Assembly (NCBI GenBank): GCA_021846485.1
Contig: JAJZWW010000030.1
Span: forward strand, 1 to 14,803
Reading direction: 5' to 3'
DNA: 14,803 nt
DNA from: Actinomycetes bacterium
Lineage (GTDB): Bacteria > Actinomycetota > Acidimicrobiia > Acidimicrobiales > Palsa-688
Notes under the pieces: generated by a model
What the model was told of the DNA's origin: nothing
Databases searched by the model: none
What the model saw: the letters and a program-made list of their open reading frames with translations, nothing else
Position numbers and translations under genes: made by a program
In this document: in pieces, positions 1 to 6,700 of the stretch
Layout: the number at the start of each line of letters is the position of its first letter
How positions within the stretch are numbered: position 1 is the first letter of the stretch

Positions 1-13
1 GGGGGGGGGGGGG
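1..13. repeat. Poly-G run at the window edge
   Basis: The first 13 bases are all G and the next few are also G-rich. A homopolymer at the extreme end of an assembled sequence is often a read or assembly artefact (poly-G is the dark-base signal of two-colour Illumina chemistry), but a genuine proline-coding tract on the minus strand cannot be excluded. The bases should not be trusted for gene calling. Confidence 0.8.
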
Positions 14-138
14 CTGGGGGGATCGGCTGGGAGGTGGTCCGCCGACGAACGCTCCGGGACGCCGGGGGGGCCGCCGGCCTCCGCGGCGGCAGCCGACGCG
101 GCCTGCTCGGCCTGCTCAAGCCACGGCACCCATTCCAC
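1..138 (-). CDS. Small hypothetical protein downstream of fliS (partial, C-terminus off window)
   Basis: An open frame begins at a GTG (136-138) placed six bases after a perfect AGGAGG, overlaps the last 23 bases of fliS and stays open to the window edge, giving 46 residues. It starts VEWVPWLEQAEQAASAAAEA, an amphipathic Ala/Glu-rich helix, then turns Pro/Gly-rich. The strong ribosome site and translational overlap suggest a real gene coupled to fliS. In other bacteria a small flagellar chaperone or FliT-like gene often follows fliS, but I see no residue pattern that identifies it. The last codons are read through the suspect poly-G edge (prolines), so the C-terminal part may be wrong. Confidence 0.5.
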   Translation of the reverse strand, partial: MEWVPWLEQAEQAASAAAAEAGGPPGVPERSSADHLPADPPSPPPP

Positions 139-514
139 GTCCCACCTCCTCGACCGCTTCGCTCCACGCCCGGCGGAGTGGTTCGAGCACCTGCAGGCAC
201 GCCCGGGCCCTGCCCGCCTCCTTGCGAAGGTTGGCTTGCACCAGCTCCCGCTCGACGAAGTCGTAGATCGCGAGCAGCTGGGTGGCGCCGGCGATGCCCT
301 CGGGGTCCAAGGCGGCTCGCAGAACCTGGATGATCTGCTGGGCGTGGATCAGCGCCTGCGAGGCGACGAAGAGGTCGTCCCCGGCGTCGATGGCGTCCGC
401 GCCGGCTGCCACGTCGCCGGTCAGGCGCTCGTAGAGCATGACGAGCAGCTGCGGCCCGCTGGCCGTCTCGGCGGCGAGCGTCCGGTAGGTTTCGGCGCCG
501 GCGGTGGGAGCCAT
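116..514 (-). CDS. fliS: Flagellar export chaperone FliS
   Basis: 132 residues, the usual FliS length. FliS is a cytosolic four-helix chaperone that binds the disordered C-terminal end of flagellin, keeps it monomeric and delivers it to the flagellar export gate. The family pattern is clear: an N-terminal Tyr followed by a Thr/Ala helix (Y10 to A18), P21-QLLVMLYERL (residues 21-31), the helix AQQIIQVLRAALD (58-70), the segment LLAIYDFVERELVQAN (80-95) and a late LEPLRRAW (110-117). ATG at 512-514 is one base past the fliD stop and has AAGGAGG five bases upstream, inside the end of fliD, so the two are translationally coupled. Oddity: the flagellin of this operon lacks the C-terminal region that FliS normally binds, so its true client may be encoded elsewhere. 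Confidence 0.93.
   Translation of the reverse strand: MAPTAGAETYRTLAAETASGPQLLVMLYERLTGDVAAGADAIDAGDDLFVASQALIHAQQIIQVLRAALDPEGIAGATQLLAIYDFVERELVQANLRKEAGRARACLQVLEPLRRAWSEAVEEVGRGMGAVA
145..150 (-). promoter_or_regulatory. Shine-Dalgarno for the small ORF after fliS
   Basis: AGGAGG on the minus strand, six bases before the GTG at 136-138, inside the 3' end of fliS. It is the main reason for calling the small downstream gene and its start. Confidence 0.6.
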
Positions 515-515
515 G

Positions 516-3047
516 TCAGCCTCCTTGGGGTATCCCGCCCGAGGACAGGGCGGAGGTGAGAGCGGACCCCTGGCTCTTCAGCTGGGCCAGCGAGGTCTCC
601 AGGTGGGTGAACTCCTGTTGGAGCATCGCCCTCTCCTGGTCGACCACCTGCTGCTCGACGCTGATCTGCGACGAGAGGTCCTGGGTGTCGGCCTGCAGCC
701 CGGCGACCGCGGCAGCGACGACTCCGCCCGGCCCGGTGGTCGCCGAGTGGGCCAGGGTCGCGAGCGACTGGGCCATCCCGGGCGCGTAGGTGAAGGTCCC
801 GATCGTCGTCGCCCCGCCGACCGACGGGGTGGTGACCTGCAAGGTCAGGCCGGCGAGGGTCGGGTCGCTCGACGGCGCGCTCAGGTACTGGCCGTTGCCG
901 GTGGCGGCGACCCCGTCGATGCTGCCGGCGACGTCGGAGCCGGTGAAGGCGCTGGCGGAGGCCAGGCCGAGCGGGTCGGAGGCCCCGGCGCTCACCGTGA
1001 AGCTCTGCGCCGACCCGTACGCGGACGAGACGATGCTCAGGGTCGCCTGACCGCTCGAGTTGTTGGTCACCTCGGCGGACAGGTCCATGCCGGCGTGGGC
1101 GAAAGCGGCGTCCATCGCGGTCACGGCCTGCGACAGGGTCTCGGTGGAGCTCAACGACACCGTCGCGCTCGACGAACCGGCGGTGACCGTGTAGGAGCCC
1201 GAGGAGCCGAGCGTCGACGACGACGAGGAGAACCCGACCGTGCCGGAGTCGAGGGCCTGGGTCGCGGCGTGGGTGATCGAGACGGCGTAGCTGCCGGGGG
1301 CGGTGGCGTCGGTCGCGGCGACCAGGCTCACCTGGCCGGCGTAGGCCGACGACGACGGGGAGAAGCTCCCGGCCTGGGTCAGCAGCGAAGCCACCGCCGA
1401 GGGATTGGCGTTGTAAGCGGAGTCGAAGGCCGACTGGTCGAAGGTGAGGGTCCCGGTGGAGGTGAGGCCGACCCCGGCGGCCTGGGCGCTGGCGCCCAGC
1501 GAGGAGACTCCGAGCGCCTGGCTCACGGTGGCGAGGACCCGGTCGGCGAGGGCAGTGAGGCCGTACTGGCCGTTGAGCGGACCGGCCGTCTTGGTCCTGG
1601 CGTCGTAGGCGGTGGAGGTGGCGATGTCGCCCAGCACCTTGTTGGCCGCGTCGACCAGTGCCTTGACCTTGGGGGCGACGACCGAGCCGTCGGGGGTCAC
1701 GCTCACCGTGACCGGCGACGTACTGGCCGAGAGGAGATCGACGCTCACCCCCGGCACGAGCCCAGTGACCGTGTTGCTCGACGAGGTGAGCTCCGGCCCG
1801 CCGGCTCCTCCGACGGAGACCTGGGCGTCTTGGGCTGCGGTGGCGAGATCCAGGTTGCCGAGGGGGGAGGACCCGAAGGCCGTGGGGTCGAGGGTCACGG
1901 AGCCGGTGGTGCCGGTCTTCTGCGAGGAGATCTCCAGGGCGTAGCCGCCGGAGGCCACCTGGACGGCGGTGGCGCTCACCGCCAGGCCCGAGCCGTTGAT
2001 CGCCTGGACGACCCCGGCCAGGGAGCCGCCCTGGGTCGAGAGGTAGTCGGCCTTCATCGACCCGAGGGAGAGCCCCCCGGTGACGCCGAGATCGACGCTG
2101 CCTCCGGTGCCCGAGCTCAAGGTGAGCTGGGTGGTGCCCGAGCCGGCGATGTCGCTCACGGTGTTGGACGTCCCGTCGACGTTGACGATCGCGTCGGTGC
2201 CGGTCGCCGCGGACGTCGAGGTGGTCAGCCCGAGGCTACCGAGGGCACTGCCGCCGGTGATCGACAGCGTCGCGTGGGACCCCTGCTCGGTGGTCGACAC
2301 CACCAGGTTGCCGGCGCTGTCCACCGACGCGCTGAGCGTCCCCCCCGAGGCCGAGGCCAGCGCGGCGGCGAGCTGGCTCGGCGTGTAGGTCCCGGAGGCG
2401 AGGGTGTAGGTCACCGCGCTGGCCCCGTCGAGGCTCACCGAGACCTGGTCGTTGGTCGAGCCGATCGTGGTGGTCGACGCCGGAGCGCCGCTGCCGGTGA
2501 TCGTCGCCCCGGCCGACGCCTGGGTGACGTCGATGCTGTGGCTCCCGGTGGCCAGGCCGCTCCCCGCCGACAGCGTGGAGATGCCGAGGGCCTGGCCACC
2601 CACCCCGACGAGCAGGTCGGGTCCGGACACCACGTCGCTGGTGGAGGCGACGGTGCCGCTCGACACGTACGCGGAGGCCTGCGCGAGGCGGTCCACGACG
2701 AAGGTCGCCGAGCCGGCAGTCGCCCCCGACCCGACGGTGGCGGTAGCGACGGCGGGGTCCGACGAGCTGGCCGACACCGACCCGCTGAGCGCCCCGGGGG
2801 CGCTCAGCGCCTCGGCCGCGCGATAGAGGGACTGCAGGTCGGCGCTGATCGTCTGGTAGGAGGAGATCTGCCTCTGGTCGGTCTTCTGCTGGGACTGCAG
2901 GTCGACCAGCGGCTGGCTGTACTGGGCCATCAGGGCGTTGACGATGGAGGAGGTGTTGAGCCCCGACTCGAGGCCCTGGAAGGAGATGGTCGGCGAGTAG
3001 GGCGAGTAGTACGTCGACGACGGCGAGGTGCTCGACACGAACGACAC
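516..3047 (-). CDS. fliD: Flagellar filament cap protein FliD (HAP2), enlarged
   Basis: 843 residues from the GTG at 3045-3047. FliD forms the cap at the filament tip under which flagellin subunits fold and insert. The N-terminal signature TISFQGLESGLNTSSIVNAL (residues 20-39) followed by a Gln-rich coiled coil to about 90 is typical FliD_N. A segment around 408-439 with SSSNTVTGLVPGVSVDLL matches the flagellin-hook IN-type motif of FliD_C, and the C-terminal coiled coil (about 780-835, MLQQEFTHLETSLAQLKSQG) is the usual FliD end. FliD is commonly 450-650 residues; the excess here lies in Ser/Thr/Gly/Ala-rich beta segments, probably outer D2/D3 domains. It has only 14 Lys/Arg in total, and none in residues 504-805. 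The start was chosen by a GGAG seven bases upstream; a GTG further upstream lies inside a hairpin stem and would add a poly-Pro leader. The stop is one base from fliS. Confidence 0.93.
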   Translation of the reverse strand: MSFVSSTSPSSTYYSPYSPTISFQGLESGLNTSSIVNALMAQYSQPLVDLQSQQKTDQRQISSYQTISADLQSLYRAAEALSAPGALSGSVSASSSDPAVATATVGSGATAGSATFVVDRLAQASAYVSSGTVASTSDVVSGPDLLVGVGGQALGISTLSAGSGLATGSHSIDVTQASAGATITGSGAPASTTTIGSTNDQVSVSLDGASAVTYTLASGTYTPSQLAAALASASGGTLSASVDSAGNLVVSTTEQGSHATLSITGGSALGSLGLTTSTSAATGTDAIVNVDGTSNTVSDIAGSGTTQLTLSSGTGGSVDLGVTGGLSLGSMKADYLSTQGGSLAGVVQAINGSGLAVSATAVQVASGGYALEISSQKTGTTGSVTLDPTAFGSSPLGNLDLATAAQDAQVSVGGAGGPELTSSSNTVTGLVPGVSVDLLSASTSPVTVSVTPDGSVVAPKVKALVDAANKVLGDIATSTAYDARTKTAGPLNGQYGLTALADRVLATVSQALGVSSLGASAQAAGVGLTSTGTLTFDQSAFDSAYNANPSAVASLLTQAGSFSPSSSAYAGQVSLVAATDATAPGSYAVSITHAATQALDSGTVGFSSSSSTLGSSGSYTVTAGSSSATVSLSSTETLSQAVTAMDAAFAHAGMDLSAEVTNNSSGQATLSIVSSAYGSAQSFTVSAGASDPLGLASASAFTGSDVAGSIDGVAATGNGQYLSAPSSDPTLAGLTLQVTTPSVGGATTIGTFTYAPGMAQSLATLAHSATTGPGGVVAAAVAGLQADTQDLSSQISVEQQVVDQERAMLQQEFTHLETSLAQLKSQGSALTSALSSGGIPQGG

Positions 3048-3054
3048 GGCAGGG

Positions 3055-3058
3055 CTCC
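3055..3058 (-). promoter_or_regulatory. Ribosome site deciding the fliD start
   Basis: GGAG seven bases before the GTG at 3045-3047. This favours that start over the upstream in-frame GTG at 3108-3110, which sits in the 3085-3111 hairpin and has no ribosome site. Confidence 0.5.
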
Positions 3059-3084
3059 GGGGGGTGCTGGCGGCGGGCGGGGGT

Positions 3085-3111
3085 GGTGGGGGCGGCCGAG
3101 CCGCCCCCACC
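3085..3111 (-). terminator. Perfect 12-bp hairpin between flagellin and fliD
   Basis: GGTGGGGGCGGC (3085-3096), loop CGA (3097-3099) and GCCGCCCCCACC (3100-3111) form a perfect 12-bp, nearly all-GC stem with a three-base loop. It lies 22 bases after the flagellin stop and before the chosen fliD start. There is no U-run, so it is not a classic intrinsic terminator. In an operon with a highly expressed first gene it is better read as a partial terminator or an mRNA-stabilising 3' end for the flagellin message. The hairpin is directly visible; its role is inferred. Confidence 0.7.
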
Positions 3112-3133
3112 GGGTCCGAGGAGGAGTGACTGC

Positions 3134-3574
3134 TCAGAACGTCCCGGCGGTGGAGGTCCCCCCGAGCAGGTTGACCTGCCCGTACTGGGTCGTCTGGGCG
3201 ATCTGGGTCAGCTGGTTCTGCAGGGCGGAGAACTGCTGCTGGTTGGCGGCGAGGGCGGCACTGTCGTTGGTGCCGTTGGCCGACTGGGTGGCCAGCGTGT
3301 TCATCTGCTGCAGGATCTGCATCTCCTGGTTCATGGCGCCCTGGGCGATCTGCAGCATGCCGGTCGCGTTCTGGGCGTTGGCGATGGCCGCGTTGGAGCC
3401 GTTGGACTGGGACTGCAGGTACTGGGAGATGACGTAGCCGGAGGCGTTGTCCGCCGCCGTCTGGATCTGCAGCCCGGAGCTCAGCTGGGACACCGTGGTC
3501 TGCAGGCTGTTCTCGGTGCTGTTCAAGTTGTTGTAGGCGTCGAGGGCGGCGACGTTGCCGTTGATCGAGATCAT
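3134..3574 (-). CDS. Short flagellin, N-terminal domain only
   Basis: 146 residues. Flagellin is the extracellular filament subunit. The conserved N-terminal helical domain is clear: MISINGNVAALDAYNNL (1-17), LSSGLQIQTAADNASGY (31-47), the long helix with NAQNATGMLQIAQGAMNQ (67-83), ILQQMNTLATQSANGTND (87-104) and a final GQVNLLGG (132-139). A full flagellin then has variable domains and a C-terminal helical domain, usually 270 or more residues in all. Here TGA follows six residues after LLGG, and the next 87 bases hold only the hairpin and the fliD leader, so no C-terminal half is present in any frame. The usual Arg of the SSG-x-RI motif is Gln. The protein has no Lys, Arg, His, Cys, Trp or Pro. 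AAGGAG lies 11 bases before the ATG (3572-3574). It could be a minor filament or junction protein rather than the main subunit. Confidence 0.88.
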   Translation of the reverse strand: MISINGNVAALDAYNNLNSTENSLQTTVSQLSSGLQIQTAADNASGYVISQYLQSQSNGSNAAIANAQNATGMLQIAQGAMNQEMQILQQMNTLATQSANGTNDSAALAANQQQFSALQNQLTQIAQTTQYGQVNLLGGTSTAGTF

Positions 3575-3610
3575 GGCGAGGGGTGCTCCTTCACGAGGCG
3601 TCCGGGCGGA

Positions 3611-3634
3611 CCGGAGGAGCCGTCCTGGCTCCGG
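3611..3634 (-). promoter_or_regulatory. Hairpin in the flagellin leader
   Basis: GGAGCC (3616-3621), a five-base loop and GGCTCC (3627-3632) form a 6-bp stem; CCGGAG (3611-3616) can pair instead with CTCCGG (3629-3634). The alternatives are mutually exclusive folds about 20 bases upstream of the flagellin ribosome site. A role in leader stability or translation is possible but unproven; in such GC-rich DNA 6-bp stems are common by chance. Confidence 0.3.
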
Positions 3635-3641
3635 CCATCAC

Positions 3642-3668
3642 CAACGGGCCCCCGGAAGGGCTGCTTTA
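3642..3668 (-). promoter_or_regulatory. Weak sigma-28 (FliA/SigD)-like promoter candidate for flagellin
   Basis: On the minus strand TAAA (3665-3668) is followed after exactly 15 bases by GCCCGTTG (3642-3649). The flagellar sigma-28 consensus is TAAA, 15 bases, GCCGATAA. The -35 box and spacing fit, but the -10 box matches only about half. It would place transcription start roughly 60 bases before the flagellin ATG. TAAA is rare in this GC-rich sequence, which adds a little weight. Confidence 0.25.
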
Positions 3669-3784
3669 GGCCTTGGCGTCCGCCTTTTCCGCCACCACCT
3701 CTCGGTACCGCCGTCGACGTGCCCGGAGCGACGCTGGGTGCGGGCGCGCTCATCCGCGGGCCCCGGGACACCGATGTCCAGTCC

Positions 3785-6700
3785 ATGACCCGCCCCACTG
3801 CCAGCGTCGTCGTCCTGGCCTGGAACGCCTGGGAACGCACCCGGGCGTGCCTCGACTCGGTGCTGCCGACCCTCGCGCCCCGCGACGAGGTGGTCGTCGT
3901 CGACAACGCCTCCAGCGACGCGACCCCCGACGGCCTCGAGGCCTTCGGCCGCCACCCGCAGGTGAGACTGTTGCGCAACGAGGTGAACCTCGGCTTCGCC
4001 GGCGGCGCCGACCAGGGGGCGTCGGTGGCCTCCGGGGAGGTGCTGGTGTTCTTGAACAGCGACACCCTGGTCACCCCGGGCTGGCTGGAGGTCCTGCTCG
4101 AGCCGCTCGCCGACCCCCGGGTGGGGGCCACGGGGCCCCGGTCCAACTTCGTGTCCGGCCCGCAGCTCCTGGCCGGTGCCGACTACCACCCGGGAGACCT
4201 CGGCTCCCAGGCGCGCCTCGCCGCCGCTCTGGCGGCGACGCCCGGCCCGGCGGTGGAGGAGGTGGAGCGGCTCGTCGGGTTCTGCCTGGCGGTCCGTGCC
4301 AGGTCGTTTCGCGACGTAGGCGGCTTCGACATCGGCTTCGAGGGCGGCGGCTACGAGGACGACGACCTCTGCCGGCGCCTCCGGGAGGACGGTTGGCTCC
4401 TGCTGGTCTGCCACCGTGCCTTCGTCCACCACTGGGGGCACGCCAGCTTCGAGGCCAACGCGGTCGACTGGGCGGCAGCCGAGCTCGCCAACCGTGACCG
4501 CTTCCTCTCCAAGCACCGGCTGTCCCCTCCGGTGGCGGCCGGGCCGGCAGGGCCGGGTAGCGCCGGGGTCGGCGGGCCGGAGGGTCCCCTCGTGTCGCTG
4601 TGCATGATCGTCCGGGACGAGGCCGACCTCCTGGAGACCTGCGTGGAGTCGGCCCGGGGGTTCGTCGACCAGGTCGTCGTCTACGACACCGGCTCGGCCG
4701 ACGACACCGTCGAGGTGGCCGCCCGCCTCGGCGCGCAGGTGCTGCGCGGCTACTGGGACGACGACTTCTCCCGGGCCCGCAACGCCGCGCTAGAGGCCTG
4801 CACCGGGCGCTGGGTCCTCTGGCTCGACGCCGACGAGGTCCTCTCCGGCGATCTCGCCACGTTCCGGGACCGCCTGGCCGGGGAGTGGGACGAGGTGGAG
4901 GGATACGTGGTGCGCATCGAGAACCTGCACGGCAGCGGGCTCGGTGCCCGCAGCGTGCACTCCGCCTGCCGGGTGTTCCGCCGGGACGTCGGACACTGGA
5001 TGGGGCGGCTGCACGAGCAGGTCCTGCGCCGTGACCGCCCCGAGTTCCCGACCATGGCCAAGCTGGCCGACGTCCACGTGGTCCACCGCGGTTACCTCGA
5101 CGAGATCTACCGCTCCCGGCACAAGGCGGAGCGCAACCTCCGCCTCGCGGAGGCCGAGGTCGCCGCCGACGCCCACGACCGCCCCTACGCCCTCATGAAC
5201 CTCGGCCGCAGCCGTATGGCCGCCGGCCGCTACGAGGAAGCGCTGGAGGCGCTCGCCGAGGCGGCCGCGACCACCGACAACCCGACGGTGAGGCGCACCG
5301 CCCTGCGGGTCGAAGTCGACGTCCTGCTCGCCCTGGAGCGCCCCGATGAGGCCCTCCGTGCAGCCGAGGAGCTGAGGGAGATCACCGAGACGGCCGCTCT
5401 GGCGGACATCGCCGAGGGTCGCTGCCGGATAGCCCTCGGGGAGGTGGAGGAGGGGCTCCGCCTGCTCGCGTCGGTCACCGAGGCGGGAGCCGACGAGGAC
5501 GGCTTCGACTACGGCCCGCACACCGTCGCTGCGCTGCGAGGCGGCTCCCTCGCCCGCCTCGGCCGCCCGGGGGAGGCCGCCGACCTGGTCCTCGACGTCG
5601 TCCGCCGCTTCGGGGTCCTCGACCTGCACGCCGGCGAGCTGGCCGGTTGGCTGCTCGACGCCGGCCGCGACCCGGCGGAGATCGCCGCCGCCGTGCCCGT
5701 CTCCAGCCTCGGGGGGATCTGCGGGCAGTGCCTCCAGCTGCCCCTACCGGTCGCCGACGCGATCCTCGACGCCCTCGCCCGCCGGTTCACCGACGCCCTC
5801 GAGCCGCTGGCCGCCGCCGCCCGGGTGGCTCCCCGCCTCCCGGTGGCTCGGGCCCTCGCCTGGTCGGGCCGGCTGCGCCGGGCAGGGCTTGCGGAGCACT
5901 GCCCGCTCCTGTCGATCGCCGACGACCCGGCGGTCGAGGCGATCGTCGGCCTGCGGGCGGCGTCGGCCGCCTTCGGCAGCTTTGGGGACCATCGAGCGGT
6001 CGCCCCGGCCCGCCGCCGCCTCGAGTCCCTGGGGGGAGACCCCGCAGCCCTCGGCGAGGTCGCCCGCCTGGCCCCGCGGCTGGCCGAGGTGCTCGTCGGC
6101 CGCGACGCAGGGGCGGAGCGGGTGGCCCTCAACGTCGGGTGTGGGGACGACCGCCGGGACGGCTGGATCAACGTGGACCTCCGGTCCGACGTGAGCGACG
6201 TGGTCGCCGACGCCGGGCGCCTCCCGTTCCCCGACGGCGCCGCCCGGGAGCTGATGGCCCTCGACCTGCTCGAGCACTTCAGCACCTGGGACGTGCCTCG
6301 CATCCTCGCCGAGTGGTCCCGGGTGCTCGCCCCCTACGGGCGGCTGGTGGTCCGGGTCCCCAACCTGGCGGCGCTGTCCCGGTGGCTGCTCGAAGGGGTG
6401 GCGCCCGAGGAGGTGATCCGCAACCTCTACGGCGCCCACCGCTTCGGCCCGTCCGGTGAGTGGGACGCCCACCACAGCGGCTGGACCCCCGAGCTGCTGG
6501 CCGGGACCCTCGGCCGGGCCGGGTTCCGGGTCGTCACCAACGACGGCGGGCTCAACATGGTCGCCGTCGCCGAGCGGCTCCCGACCGCGGTGACCGGCCC
6601 GGCAGGGGACGGAAGGGGCGCGCGACCGGCGGCCTCGATCGTCATCCCGGCGCTCGACCAGGTGGCCGTCACCCGGCGCTGCCTGGAGTCGCTCGCGGGC

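Larger units (their letters stand above)
3575..3784. other. Divergent upstream region shared by flagellin and the glycosyltransferase
   Basis: This 210-bp non-coding stretch separates the divergent starts at 3574 (minus) and 3785 (plus), so promoters for both must lie here or nearby. It holds the flagellin ribosome site (AAGGAG, 3586-3591), a leader hairpin, a weak flagellar-sigma-like box and a relatively T-rich patch (3661-3690) that stands out from the GC-rich surroundings. No convincing ribosome site precedes the plus-strand ATG. No riboswitch fold was recognised. Confidence 0.6.

Noticed and set aside
3048..3110. fliD start at the upstream GTG (3108-3110)
   Set aside because: That codon lies inside a 12-bp hairpin, has no ribosome site and adds a poly-Pro leader not seen in FliD proteins; the GTG at 3045-3047 has GGAG at good distance.
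3048..3133. Missing flagellin C-terminal domain hidden by a frameshift
   Set aside because: The gap before fliD is under 90 bases and encodes no flagellin-like helix in any frame.
504..3437. 977-residue open frame on the plus strand
   Set aside because: It is antisense to fliD and part of the flagellin, is Arg/Gly-rich without any domain pattern, and is explained by scarce stop codons in very GC-rich DNA.
3083..3784. Upstream extension of the glycosyltransferase frame by 234 residues
   Set aside because: The extension is antisense to the flagellin and lacks family similarity; the first GT2 strand begins just after the ATG at 3785.
3575..3784. Cyclic di-GMP or other riboswitch ahead of the flagellin
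   Set aside because: No conserved GEMM-type core or other known aptamer pattern was seen; only short GC stems are present.
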